From Brachycybe producta (Eukaryota; Arthropoda; Diplopoda; Playtdesmida; Andrognathidae): a stretch of 64,000 bases of DNA. Shown here one piece after another: positions 33,905 through 46,170 of this stretch. The notes below the pieces were generated by a model that ran no database searches, had not been told where the DNA came from, and saw only the letters and a list, made by a program, of their open reading frames with translations. The stretch's first letter is position 1. Each line of letters begins with the position of its first letter. The DNA is taken from the NCBI GenBank assembly GCA_036925085.1, contig JAUPFP010000044.1, positions 930,001 through 994,000 on the forward strand. The letters are read 5' to 3'. The translations under genes were made by a program, and so were the position numbers.

Positions 33905-36900
33905 CTAGTTGTGTAACTGACGCTGTTTTACCATCAAACTATATGGTGGTGGACGAATAGTTGAACCCATTTTTGGGTCGATGCTTGGAAGGTTTTCATT
34001 AGGTGCACAATGGAAAGAGAAACGGTGCATTAAATTGCTGAAAAAGAGAAATAGTTCCATTTTGGCCAAAGCTTCTCCTATGCACATTCTTGCACCTATT
34101 TTCGAAATACATAGTAAAAACAGATAATATATTTTATAACATTTGTTCATTTTCATTCCTTAACAGACTAGACACTTCAGAGTTGAACGTGCTGCGAGTA
34201 TAATTCAAAGGGTGTAAATTAAAAACGCATTTGAAACTTTACAACCAAAAGACTTTTAAAACCTTGCCACAACATTCAAGAAGTGATTGCAACTTCAAAT
34301 ATTGTCCAAAACTCCCTTTGAAGAGAGGTTTGTTGTTAGGATCGAAATTAGGTTTTTCGACACATTAATTGTCACTTAGCATTGCTTCATTGCCTCATTG
34401 GCGCCGTGCAGCACGTGCATGCTAAAGTGTCTATACAATGCATTTAATACTTACCAACAGAAAACGGGATTAAATATTCTGGTTTCTTTACTTTTCCATT
34501 TTCGCTCAAAAATCTTTCTGGTCTGAAGGCATCTGGATCATCCCAATAGTCTTTGTCATTGTGAACTGCCCACAGATTTGGGGTCACAAACATTCCTTTA
34601 GGTATCGTGTATCCCATTACTTCGGTTGTAACAAGAGGTGTATGGGGAGGTGAAAAAGGTAAGACCGAGGCAAAACGCTGTATCTCCAATAGGGTGGCCT
34701 CCGTGTAAGGCAAACTGTTTGGTTTAAAAGAGGTTAATTGGTGATGTGTTCCATCTTGCAAGAATGCATTTTCTCAACTTCCTCAGGACAATATGGGGCG
34801 GGGAGCTGTACCATCTCATCTCAAGATTGGAGGTGAGCTACATATTAGAGTACCGAGATGAATATGTGGGATGTTTGGCAGTGGCAGATGTTACGGTCAT
34901 AATATGGTCTCAAGTGTGACGACCCAGTCTTCTTCCTGTATTGGAAGGAGCAGACTGAATCCTGATGCTGTCTGCTAGGCTGTTGCAGTAGGCAGCCCGA
35001 AAGACGACAGAATGTACCAGCATACCTCTCCTCATTGAGGTAATGAGAGAGAGGTCAGTTAAGGTCACTGTCCTTCCCCAGGTGGAGCATCTTGGAGGAT
35101 ATAATGGCCAGGTCGGCCATTATTATGGACAGTGTAGTGTGGACCCTAGAAGCATGAACATCATGCTGGAGGCCAGGGAGGCCTCCAGAGATAATGGCGT
35201 TCTTTGATTTATTATTTGCTTTGTTCTGTGTTCTTCTGCTCGCTGAATTAGCCAGCAGTTCTTGTATGTATCAATACTGAGTAAGTGTGATTTAATATAT
35301 CTTTTTTTTATTATCTACACTGTGTCTGTCATCTATTCTTGGGAAAGTTACCACGGGGAGGGCTAGGGATATAGAGGGGATCTTCACCGTCCTGTACCGT
35401 CTTGTTATCGTCTTGTCGGCCGGGTCTTTGCGCCGGTTTCACGGTGAAACCCGCCGTGAGATTTCGACGTGGGTTTCTCTTCAGTTCCGTCGGTCTTCCG
35501 TCCAGCGATTCTCGGCAAGGTGGACTCTTGGCCAGCGCCACCCGAGGAAAAGTGTGCAAGAAGGCAGCTATCGCTGTGATCCCGTCCCCGACGGAGTCTG
35601 GCTGGGTGAGTTTGAGGGAAAACTGCCCAGGTTATTGTGACGGACCGGTCGGGTCGTTACACAAGCACACTCGGTACTCTAATGTAATCTCTTAATAGCT
35701 AGCCTTCACCTCCAACCCTCGTCGTCGTGTGCAATTGTGTACAGCCTAATTCAGTGATTAGGTTGTTTGCAAATGATGTTTCATATTTTATTTCTTACTG
35801 TATGTGGTCAGCATAATTTATATATCGATGTCCTCCTATAACTGTGTCCAATTCTTCGTGGATTTTATTTTGAACTTCCGGCCAATGTACCATGTAGAGT
35901 ATACCAAACTCTAAGGTGTTTTGAGTTGTTTCCACTCCAGCTAGGAACATATCATGAATTGTACCTACAAGGTATTTCACTGTCATTATGCAAAGAGAAA
36001 ACATTTTGTATTATATAAGATATCGAAAATATGAAATTTGAACTCAGTTGGTTATTGTTATACGAGCCTCGTACTTTGATATGCGGAGTCCTTTTCTTCC
36101 GATTCGTCTCTCTTGTAAATTTCTGCCAAATAGACGTCGATGAAATCTCGAGGAACTCCATTTTTATACGTTTTCATGTGGTTATTGATCTCCTCTTTTA
36201 TGTAATCTATTATTATATTGTTGCTCTCCAGAAACCGTGACATGTGAGAATTCCATGGACCAGGTATATATCTCAGAATTGGGAAGAAATTTAGAGCACC
36301 AAGCGCTGAGGAATCCTCAAAGACATTAATTACATGTTCTGTGAATTTGGTCATCTTGGGATCTTTTATGTCAAATCTGTTTCCTGTTCAAAATGAATTA
36401 TTTCCTAATTAGGTAGATCTATATTTTCAAGTCCTGTCAAAGGATGTATTTTGAAATTGTTGAACAACAGTGCATTTCTTTTGCTTTGGTGGGGCACCCA
36501 CATATTTAGAACCATTTTAAAGGCAGAAACTTGCCACTGGAACTTGTATCCTCTGAAAAGGGGTTTCAACATACAAATATCTTGTTTTATTTAGTATTCA
36601 TGAACCGAGTTTTTTTATGTTGAAAAGGCGTTTCGAGGGTTTAAGTTGACGTTCAAGTGAAATTGTGCCAAGTTTTCATTTTAATATGGTTTTAAATTGT
36701 AAACGCTTCTCAAAATCTGGTTATTCTGTCTTTTACGAACAAAAAAATTAACAAAAAACACGAGTGTTTTTAAAAACTAAAAGGTTATTTCAATCACGTA
36801 CGGGATTTCGTGTTGGTTTAATTATGTTTTTTATGTCTGTTTGAAAATTACCCAACTTTAAACAGACATTTTTTAATTACTCTCTGCATGAAGTTTATTT

Positions 36901-38824
36901 TTAAATATTCCAAATGAAAATACCTGGGGCCCGTTTCACGAAAGTTGCAAAATAACAAACGTTTTTTCACCCAGTCCCAGAGTTGGGTAACTTTTTTGAG
37001 CTTCAATATTTTAGTGTTAATTGTTTAAAATTATAATGTGGAACTCTTCATCTGACGATGACTTAATTACTCATATAGCCACACTGTCACCGAAGACCTG
37101 GAAGATTTATGATGAGGATAAATTTCGAGTTGTCATATAAAATTGTAACTATTTATTCACAGTTGTAACTACTATATTTATTCACAAGTGTAAAAAATGT
37201 CATGAAACTTGATGAAACACCTGTACTTGTGTCAAATTGTGATCTTGTGACTTGTAACTTTTGTGAAACGGGCCCCAGGTGAATAAACATTTTGTCAGAA
37301 ATGGAATTTCAGTTAATAAAAAAGAGTAATTTTATGAAATTTTAAATAAAAAACTGATTTAAATAAAGAAAATTTGATTTAAATGAAATAAATCCAATTT
37401 TTTGATTTTTTTTAAAAAATGATTTTATCTTTCCTAATATACACTACAAAGTAGTACAAAATTATTCTTTTGCATACTTTTTCAAAAATAGGTTTCAATA
37501 TAAGTTATGTTGTGGTACAAATTGAATTGCAGCTTGTTTTAGAACATTGTCTTTATTATGGTGTATAATCTTACCAGACATACTGATCCATATTATATTC
37601 ATTATCGGTATAAAGCATAATTTGGAAATAGGAATAACGTTATTGCTCATCTCCGTTATGTGTTCCATAAGAATTCGAACTTCGTTAAATATTATATCTT
37701 CGAATTGAATCTTTCCAATGCCAAGTTTTCGCATTTCGTGCAAAGCGAATCTTCGTTGTTCTTTCCACCTTGGTCCATCTGATGTAGCTATATCTGATTA
37801 AATAAAAACTTCAGTTAATTTACATGTTTGAATGAGCTTCAGTTTGGCTAAAATTAAAACAGTATATAGAGCATTAACAAACAATCTAAATTAAGGTGGC
37901 AGAATAGATGTTTATTTTGTTTATGTCTGCCCGGGTGGCATCACTGCTGTGGCTAATGCTAAGCTCCATAGATGTTTTGGGAAAATTTGGACATAAAAAC
38001 GTCAAGCAAACGTATTTTTTTTAAAACAACATTACGAAAAAAAAAATCAAATTATTTTCAAAACTAGAGTGGTAGAAGATTATGCTAAAAGTTTTTTCAA
38101 AGCAATATCTTAAAAAATAAACAATTTTATAGTTCAGTTTGAAAATGACCCGTTTTTTTGGTTTTTGATTGACATTTCATGAAAAAAACTATTTTCGCCT
38201 TTTTCCAAACGGCCATAAAACGTTTATTTTGAAAAATGTCATCATGATATAAACGTTTAGCATTATCACCAACTATTCTAGTTTCTAAAATGCTTTGAAT
38301 TTTTTTGTAATGTTTTTTTCTTGGGAAACTTTCGCTTGAAAACCAAATTTTCTCAAAGCCACATGTGGGTGTAAGATACCTCCTATAGAACATTATGGCC
38401 ACTGCAGTGGCACCATTCTGGAGGATAATAACAAAATAATTATCTATTTATAACTACTTTAATTAGTGTAGCCATGATTTTGCTTACCGGCATAATGCGT
38501 CATTTGTTCAAACGTGTATACTTTTGGTCGTCCGGAAAATATTGTAGATTTCGCCACAAGACATTCCTTGATGGCTGTCCAATCGTTGAGAATGATTAGA
38601 TTTGTACTTCCAATTGTAATGCTCATTATGCTTCCATATTTTTTAGATAATTTTGCAAACTGTTTGTATGGATGGTTTTTATCAAGAAATGGAATGAAAC
38701 CAAGAAATGGTAATCCTTTAGGTCCTGGTGGAAGATTGGAAATTTGTTTATTTTTTGATCTCCAGAAAATGTACAGCAAAAATACCAGAATCAAAAACAA
38801 TGAAAATTGAATGAACCAATACAT
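33905..38824 (-). CDS. P5: CYP2-clan cytochrome P450, intact
   Basis: Exons are 38824-38488, 37793-37575, 36383-36075, 35979-35799, 34714-34455 and 34095-33905. They splice to 1497 nt and 498 aa. The start is the Met of MYWFIQFSLF, shared by P5-P9. The upstream in-frame MFYFIFQIR extension is not conserved. Features are a membrane anchor at 3-20, hinge LPPGPKGLPFLG at 31-42, W122-R126, AGVETT at 302-307, E359-R362, FRPERF at 412-417, and FSVGARMCIG with Cys440. The tail is MVKQRQLHN. It is expected to be an ER monooxygenase of unknown substrate. Intron 4 holds a foldback element that is itself interrupted by a 747-bp LTR, intron 2 a GGGCCC-type MITE and intron 1 the TTAA MITE. A candidate AATAAA lies at 33759-33764. 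Confidence 0.93.
34827..35717. mobile_element. Intron-4 foldback element, P5 copy (interrupted)
   Basis: Inverted ends contain 'ttggaggtg' and 'attagagtaccgag' on the left and 'ctcggtactctaatg' and 'cacctccaacc' on the right. The P7 and P9 copies are only about 200 bp. Here the element is enlarged by the LTR at 34915-35661. Confidence 0.65.
34915..35661 (+). mobile_element. Solo LTR-like insertion in P5 intron 4
   Basis: The 747-bp segment starts TGTGACGACCC and ends GGGTCGTTACA, with inverted TGT/ACA ends. A 4-bp CAAG duplication flanks it (34911-34914 and 35662-35665). P8 has the unoccupied site 'atggtctcaagcacactc' near 55115. It is GC-richer than its surroundings, with no gag-pol. It belongs to a different family from the LTR in P2psi. 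Confidence 0.75.
36923..37279. mobile_element. Intron-2 MITE with CCTGGGGCCCGTTTCAC ends, P5 copy
   Basis: Termini CCTGGGGCCCGTTTCACGAA and the inverse GTGAAACGGGCCCCAGG. The interior is non-coding. Homologues lie at the same intron position in P6, P7 and P9. Confidence 0.75.
37895..38458. mobile_element. Intron-1 MITE, TTAA-flanked, P5 copy
   Basis: Bounded by TTAA at 37891-37894 and 38459-38462, with inverted ends beginning GGTGGCAGAATAG. The interior shares blocks with the P4 copy ('actagagtggtagaagatta', 'actattctagtttctaaaat'). Confidence 0.65.
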
Positions 38825-39189
38825 TTTCAATGTAAAACTAGAAATGCGTATTTGGAAAATAAAATAAAACACTTTTCAGCTTGTTTTATTGTCATTCAAT
38901 GACTCAACCTGTCATATTTGCACGGTTAAATACTTTGAACAGTATTGATAAACTTGATAAGGATGCCTTCACATTGAGGCTATATTTTTAATGGTATATA
39001 GACATTTGCCCTAAGGACACTTGCCATAAAGCCATTTGCCCTAAAGGGACATTTGCCCTAAAACCATTTACCCTGCTAGTTTTTTGTTAAATCATTTTTG
39101 TATTTTAAGTGGGGGCGCCACTAAACGTTTTAAACTGAACGCCCGCAATGCCTAGAAACAGCGGTGTCCATTCAACATTTTAAAATAAT
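38825..39189. other. Intergenic between P6 and P5, right of P5
   Basis: Contains a short tandem array at about 39000-39075 of a roughly 17-bp unit resembling 'acatttgccctaaagg', then shared array flank. No gene. Confidence 0.55.
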
Positions 39190-39917
39190 CAGTGTTGGGA
39201 AGTATTTAAAATACATGTACTTAAAATACTTCTTTTGTATTTATTATTTGTATTTGAAATACATCCATCAAATAATGTATTTCTATTTTGAAATTGCTTT
39301 TTATTTATTGTATTTTAGTATTTTAATTACTAAAAAATACTATTAAAAAAATTGTTACTTTCAAAACATTTTTTTTTACTTTGGCAAAACTTTGACAAAG
39401 TTAAATTGGCATGCCTTCGTTACATTGAAGAAAAACGAATGTTAGACATCCAAGTATTGCACCAGTTTCCAAGCATCAAGGCTGCCTTAATGAAGTTGAA
39501 TGCAACTCACTTTACCTTCATCAGCCCACATGCATTTAAAGAAAGGGACAAGCAGACGAAAGGGTGGATGGAGCCAAAGAAACTTTGAAGCTGTCTACAG
39601 ATGCCTGTGTCTTTACATTCCTGTCATCAGCCCCTGTTGAAAGAAAGGTTGTTCTCAAATGCAGCTTTGAGAGCAATTCCAAGAAGGAATAGATTAAAGT
39701 GACAAAGGCTTCCAACAGTTATTTCTCCTCAAGAGTTAAGACATATGAGATGAAGTAAATATTTTAGTATTTTAAATACTTTTTTGAAAGTATTTTGTAT
39801 TTTATATTTTAAATAAAAGTAAAACTTTGTATTTTGTATTTTAATTTAAATACATTTTTATGAAACTATTTTGTATTTTATTTAAAATACTTTTTAAAAG
39901 TGTTTTCCCCAACACTG
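39190..39917 (+). mobile_element. hAT-type element, internally deleted
   Basis: Ends CAGTGTTGGG and CCCAACACTG are flanked by a perfect 8-bp duplication AAAATAAT (39182-39189 and 39918-39925). Near 39620-39700, plus strand, a frameshifted remnant of the hAT C-terminal dimerisation motif reads SSAPVER, then LFSNAALRAIPRRNRLK. The transposase core is gone. The flanks of P5 and P9 lack the element at this site. Confidence 0.88.
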
Positions 39918-40481
39918 AAAATAATAAATAAAATAACATTTATTAACATTTTAAAAATTTTATTAACATTTTACCAGGAACAAAAATGGTGTTATGTTTT
40001 TAAATAAATCGTTAGTGTTAGTTGATGTTTTCATAGTAGTTAATATTTAGGCGTTTTGTGCCACCTGGCACCTTACAACAACAACTTTTAATATTATTGT
40101 GTCGTTATTTTCTCTGGAAAAAAAATATAACTAATCTTGTGACGTCAAGGAGATTGACAAAAGAAAGTCTAGGATTGTTTCATGTAGAAAAGAGATGATA
40201 TCCAACGCTCTCAACATTTTAAACAAAAATGGGCTCTTGTTGCATTCTTTTTTGTTATTACTATTTTTATAAGACAAAATGGCACAAGCTTTAATTTTTT
40301 TGTCAACCCCTCTGACGTCACAAGTTTAATACGAAAACAAACATTTTATTGTGTGTACGAAACTCAGGGTTATTAGATAGACAGTAGGTGCAGTTACATA
40401 TTATGTTCCAATAACTGGACAATTTACCATTATTACAAGAAATTCCAATGTCTTTGACAGTATCGAATGATACGATTTCGC
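39918..40481. other. 3' flank of P6
   Basis: Close to the P5 and P9 flanks, including 'gtgccacctggcacctt' and two TGACGTCA-like sites. A minus-strand AATAAA is at 40345-40350. Confidence 0.5.
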
Positions 40482-43400
40482 CTAGTTGTGTAACTGACGC
40501 TGTTTTACCATCAAACTGAATGGTTGTGCTTCAAATGTTGAACCCAATATTGGGTCGATGCTTGGTAGGTTTTCTTCAGGTGCACAATGGAAAGAGAAAC
40601 GGTGCAATAAATTGCTGAAAAAGAGAAATAGTTCCATTTTGGCCAAAGCTTCTCCCATGCACATTCTTGCACCTATTTTCGAAATACACAGTAAAAACAG
40701 ATAATATAATTTCTAATATTTGTTCATTTACTTTCTTTAACAGACTGCACACTTCAGAGTTGAAAGTGCGTTGAGCACTTTCAAGCACTTTTTTTTTATG
40801 TAAATTAAAAACGCATTTGAAACTTTACAACCAACAAAACCTCCAAAAAAATCTTGCCATATCATTCAAGAAGCGATTGCAACTTCAAATATTGCCGAAA
40901 ACTAACTTTGACGAGAGATTTGTTGTTAGAGTCGAAATTATGTTTTTCAACACATCAATTTACACTTAACATTGCTTCATTGGCGTCGTGCAGCACGTGC
41001 ATGCTAGAGTGTCTATATAAGCTTAGCAATGCTTACCAACAGAAAATGGGATTAAATATTCTGGTTTCTTGACTTTTCCATTTTCGCTCAAAAATCGTTC
41101 TGGTCTGAAAGCATCTGGATCATCCCAGTAGTCTTTGTCATGGTGAACAGCCCACAGATTGTGGATCACAAAGGTTCCTTTAGGTATCGTGTATCCCATT
41201 ACTTCGGTCGTAACAACAGGTGTACGGGGAGGCGATAAAGGTACGATCGAGGCAAAACGCTGTATCTCCAAGAGGGTGGCTTCGGTGTAAGGCAAACTGG
41301 TTGGTTTTAAAGAGGTTAATTAGGGATGTGTTCCATCATGCAAGAATGCATCTCTCACGATGATATGGAGCGGGGAGATGTACCGTCTCATCTCCAGGTT
41401 TTAGGTGGCGGCTAGCTACATATTAGAGTACTGAGACTGTCGGGATGTTGAGATGGAAGTATAATAAGAGTTGGAGGTGGAGACTGCCAATACTTGTAGT
41501 TAATGGAATTGGAATATTTTGACAATCACAAATGTTACAATTGTATTATTGACACGTTTTAGACCCATATATGTTTTTTGCGCTATTTACACTTTTGTTG
41601 GGCCCTGTATCTTTTTTAGCTTCAGGGCCACTCGGTACTGTATGTTCCGATTGACCCAGATTCGTTTGCTTATGTTATTAGTCACCCATCTGTCCATTGT
41701 ATTCGCTTCCACATGAGTGGATTTATGTGTTTATAATTCGATTTTGTTTTCGTTTTTGCTTTTCACACCTGTGTGTGTGTGTCATAGGTGATTTATCGGG
41801 CGCAAGTCTGACAAGGTATGAGCGACAAAAAATCCTCAAAACTGTGAGTCTTTATCAAGACTAGTGAGGACATTATAAAGGTATTATATTGGCCTAGTCC
41901 TCCCAGGCCAGATAGAATAAGTGACCTAGCCAATTAATAGTAAGTACACGAGTGCAAACTCGCCTCGTGTCACAAAATAAGAAGATTCTATCAAGTCGAG
42001 AAGAGTCCATCACAATATGGTCTCAAACACACTCGGTACAATTAATAGTTAGCCTTCACCTCCAACCCTCGTCGTTAATTGTATGCGATTGTGTACAGCC
42101 GAATTCAGTGATTAGGTTGTTTACAAATGATGTTTCATAATGCACAATTTATTTCTTACTGTATGTGGTCAGCATAATTTATATATCGATGTCCTCCTAT
42201 AACTGTGTCCAATTCTTCGTGGATTTTATTTTGAACTTCCGGCCAATGTACCATGTAGAGTATACCAAACTCTAAGGTGGTTTGAGTTGTTTCCACTCCA
42301 GCTAGGAACATATCGTAAACTGTACCTACAAGGTGTTTCACTGCCATTATGCAAAGATAAAATATTTTGTATTATTTAATATTCCATTAAAAATATAAAA
42401 GTTGAATTCAGTTGGTTATTGTTATACTTTGATATGGGGAATCCTTTTCTTGCGATCCGTCTCTCTTGTAAATTTCTGCCAAATAGACGTCGATGAAATC
42501 TCTAGGAATTCCATTTTTATACGTTTTCACGTGGTTATCGATCTCATCTTTTATGTAATCTATTATTTTATTGTTGCTTTCCTGAAACCGTGACGCGTGA
42601 GAATTCCAGGGACCCGGTACATATCTCAGAATTGGGAAGAAATTGAAAAGACCAAGCAATGAAGTCTCCTCAAAGATAGTCCATAAATATTCTGTGAATT
42701 TCGTCATCTTAGGATCATCTTTTATGTCAAATCTGTTTCCTGTTCCAAATGAATTATTTCATAATTAGGTAGATCTATATTTTCAAGTCCTGTCAAAGGA
42801 TGTATTTTGAAATTGTTGAACAACAGTGCATTTCTTTTGCTTAGGTGGGGCACCCACATATTTAGAACCATTTTAAAGGCAGAAACTCGCCTCTGGAACT
42901 TGTATCCTCTGAAACAGGGTTTCAACATACAAATATCTTGTTTTATTTAGTATTCGTAAACCGAGTTTTTTATGTTGAAAAGGCGTTTTGAGGGTTTAAG
43001 GTGAAGTTCAAGTGAAATTGTGCCAAGTTTTCATTTTAATATGGTTTTAAATTATAAACACTTCTCAAAGTCTGGTTATTCTGTCTTTCACGACTAAAAG
43101 GTTTTTCAACTAAAAGGTTATTTCAATCACGTACGGGATTTCGTGTTGGTTTCTTTTAAATTATGCTTTTTATGTCTGTTTGAAAATTACCCAACTTTAA
43201 ACAGACATTTTTTAATTACTGTCTGTATGATGTTTATTTTTAAATATTCCAAATGAAAATACTTGGGACCCGTTTTAAGAAAGCTGCAAAATAACAAATG
43301 GAAATCACAAACATTTTTTCATCCAGTGGAAACTCTTCGTCTGACTATTTATTAATTACTCATATAGCCACACCGTCACCGAAGACCTGGAAGATTTATG

Positions 43401-45009
43401 GTGAGGATAAATTTCGAGTTTGTCATATAAAATTGTAACTATTTATTCACAGTTGTAATTATTTATTCACAAGTGTAAAAAAAATGTCATGAAAGTTTAT
43501 GAAACACCTGTACTTGTAAGTGTGAAGTGTGAAAGGTGTGATTGTCTTGCGACTTGTAACTTTTGTGAAACGGGCCCCAGGTGAATAAACATTTTGTCAT
43601 AAATGGAATTTCAGTTAATAAAAAGAGTAATTTTATGAAATTTTAAATAATGAAAAAACTGATCTAAAAAATCCGATTTAAATCAAATAAATCCAATTTT
43701 TTTATTTTTAAAAAAAAATGATTTTATCTCTCCTAATATACACTACAAAGTAGTACAAAATTATTCTTTTGCATACTTTTTCAAAAATAGGTTTAAATTT
43801 AAGGAATGTTGTGGTACAAATTGAGTTGTAACTGTTTTAGAACACATTGCCTTTATTACGTTGTATAATCTTACCAGACATACTGCTCCATATTATATTT
43901 ATTACCGGTATGAAGCATAATTTGGAAATTGGAATAACTTTATTGCTGATCTCCGTTATGTGTTCCGTAAGAGGTCGAACTTCGTTAAGTATAATATCTT
44001 CGAATTGAATCTTTCCAATGCCTAGTTTTCGCATTTCATGCAAAGCGAATCTTCGTTGTTCTTTCCACCTTGGTCCATCTGATGCAAATATATCTGATTC
44101 ATAAAAATCAAATAAGAACTTCAGTTTATTTACTTGTTCGGATGAGCTTCAATTTGGTTATGATTAAAACATTACAGAGCATAAGCTAACAATTTGAATT
44201 ATGGTGGCAGAATAGATATTTATTTTGTTTATGTCTTCCCAGGTGGCACCACTGCTGTGGCTAATGCTAAGCTGCATAGATGATTTGGGAAAATTTGGAC
44301 ACAAAAACATCAAGCGAACGTTTTTTTAAAAATAACATTATGAAAAAAAATCAAATTATTTTCAAAACTAGAATGGTAGAAGATTATTCTAAAGGTTTTT
44401 TAAGGCAATGTCTTAGAAAATAAACATTTTCTAGCAGTTTGAAAATGACCCCGTTTTTTTGTTTTCTTATTGATATTTCGTAAAAAACTACGATAAAAAC
44501 TCTTGGAAAACTTTGGCTTGAAAAACATAATTTTTTTCTCAAAACCACGGGTGGGTGGATGAGACCCCTATAGAACAGTATGGCCACTACAGTGGCACCA
44601 TTCTGGAGGATAATAACAAAATAATTATCTATTTATAGCTACTTTAATTAGTGTTGCCATGATTTTGCTTACCGTCAAAATGCATCATTTGTTCATACTT
44701 GTGTAGTTTTGGTCGTCCGGAAAATATTGTCGATTTCGCCACAAGACATTCCTTGATGGCTGTCCAATCATTGAGAACGATTACATTTGTACTTCCAATT
44801 GGAATGCTCATTATGCTTCCATATTTTTTAGATAATTTTGCAAACTGTTTGTATGGATGGTTTTTATCAAGAAATGGAATGAAACCAAGAAATGGTAATC
44901 CTTTAGGTCCTGGTGGAAGATTGGGAGTTTTTTTCTCTTTTGATCTCCAGAAGATGTACAGCAAAAATATCAGAATGAAAAACAATGGAAATTGAATGAA
45001 CCAATACAT
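40482..45009 (-). CDS. P6: CYP2-clan cytochrome P450, intact
   Basis: Exons are 45009-44673, 44093-43875, 42739-42428, 42340-42160, 41296-41037 and 40672-40482. They splice to 1500 nt and 499 aa. Exon 3 is one codon longer than its siblings (IKDDPK instead of TKDPK or IKDPK). Features are the start MYWFIQFPLF with anchor, hinge LPPGPKGLPFLG, WKEQR, I helix AGVETT, EIQR, FRPERF, and haem loop FSVGARMCMG. The exon 6 tail contains FEAQPFSLMVKQRQLHN, like P9 and unlike P5 or P7. Intron 4 holds the foldback element enlarged by a likely third LTR. Its 5' flank and intron 2 resemble those of P9 more than those of P7 or P8, so P6 and P9 may be closest relatives over those parts. Confidence 0.93.
41400..42066. 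mobile_element. Intron-4 foldback element, P6 copy (interrupted)
   Basis: Same inverted ends ('attagagtactgag' on the left, 'actcggtac...cacctccaacc' on the right). An insertion splits it at 41542-42012. Confidence 0.6.
41542..42012 (+). mobile_element. Candidate solo LTR in P6 intron 4
   Basis: The 471-bp segment starts TGTATTATTG and ends GTCCATCA, with CAAT on both sides (41538-41541 and 42013-42016). Removing it restores 'gatgttacaatatggtctc', close to P5 and P8. The terminal symmetry is only TG...CA, so this is weaker than the other two LTRs. Confidence 0.45.
43263..43581. mobile_element. Intron-2 MITE, P6 copy
   Basis: The left end is degenerate (CTTGGGACCCGTTTTAAGAA). The right end GTGAAACGGGCCCCAGG is intact. 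It occupies the same intron position as in P5. Confidence 0.65.
44202..44643. mobile_element. Intron-1 MITE, P6 copy
   Basis: Starts GGTGGCAGAATAG. The right boundary is TTAA at 44644-44647. The left flank has mutated to TTAT. It is shorter than in P5 because of an internal deletion. Confidence 0.6.
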
Positions 45010-46170
45010 TTTAATTTACAAAACTAGAAATGTGTATTCGGAAAATAAAATAAAAACTTTTCAGCTTCTTTTGTTGTCATTCAATGACCTAACCTGTTAT
45101 ATTTGCACAGTTAAATACTTCGAACAGTATTGATAAACTTGATAAGCTAATGGGTGCCTTCACGTTGAGGCTATATTCAGTATAGCCTTCATGTTGAGGT
45201 TATAAAATATAGCCTCAACGTGAAGTATATTGAATGACAATACAGGCATTATTTGATATACAATCATTTAAAAAAAATACGGGTGACTTGAACGGAATAT
45301 AGAGGTAGCTCAACTGAGAGTTCTACCTTAAGCGATGAGTGCGGTTCAGTGCCTAAGGCTGCGTTCAGACTGCTCGTACTCGGTTAAGGTGAAACGTCAC
45401 GTCTACAATCCCGAGTAATGTGGACGGACTCGCGAGCAGCGATACAAATAGCGCGAGTAACGCAAGACAGGAGATCTTCTGGCTCTGCTTGATGTCAGTA
45501 CATCAAAGAGGTGCTCGTCAATACTTGCGAGTCATTGGACGGGGAGGAGCACAGTTTCGTTGACTCGCAGTACTCGTGGTGTTTCTCCCAACAATGATTG
45601 CATGATAATAAAATTTGCACTGGTAATCAATTTTTGTCGTCGCTCATTGGATCCACACGAATTAAAGCATCTCGAGTAACTAAACTCTCAACCCTCAGTT
45701 GATAAGAGCACGAGCCCAAGCCAACAAGGGCACAAGCCCGAGTTAAAAAACTATTTGAGTTAAAGCAAAACTGATTCCAGATTCTGAAAGCACTCACTTG
45801 GTTCTTACCAATAAACAAAAAATTACGTTTGGACGGCTGATGAGACGATATTTTTTACCGTTCTAATGGCAAAAAAAATTTACAGCCTGGTTTTCTATTT
45901 TGAGTAATACATAGTGCCAATTGAAATACAAGCTATACACTGTACATTCAATTCATTTTTGAGCTGTTGTTGCGAGCACCTTCAAACGAGCTTCACGATA
46001 GATACACCAAGAGTCAGACCCCTTAGCTTCTCCCCCCCCCCCCCCCCCCCCGCCTTGTGGTTGTGCTACTGGCTCTTTCATAGACGACATTTTTTTACAT
46101 GTACAGTATTTATTTCAGTTTGAATTAATACAAGATATGCAGTTAATACAAGAAATGATGTCTTTGACAT
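45010..46170. other. Intergenic between P7 and P6
   Basis: Begins with sequence shared with the P9 upstream edge ('acttgataagctaatgggtgc'), then a hairpin (45158-45225), then a repeat at about 45355-45600 starting GGCTGCGTTCAGACT that recurs at 52060-52260. A 20-base C run is at about 46032. No gene. Confidence 0.5.
45158..45225. repeat. Hairpin, 20-bp arms, upstream of P6
   Basis: cttcacgttgaggctatatt at 45158-45177 is the exact complement of 45206-45225, with a third partial copy between. The paralogous flank near 51925 has a single arm. Confidence 0.8.

Noticed and set aside
35329-35695. Overlapping GC-rich open frames on both strands in P5 intron 4.
   Set aside because: They lie within the second LTR-like insertion and match no family that I recognise.
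38514-38810. 98-codon plus-strand open frame antisense to P5 exon 1, repeated in P6-P9 (44699, 51542, 56833, 63491).
   Set aside because: It is the mirror of a highly conserved coding exon. Its conservation follows from the sense protein, and there are no splice or start signals of its own.
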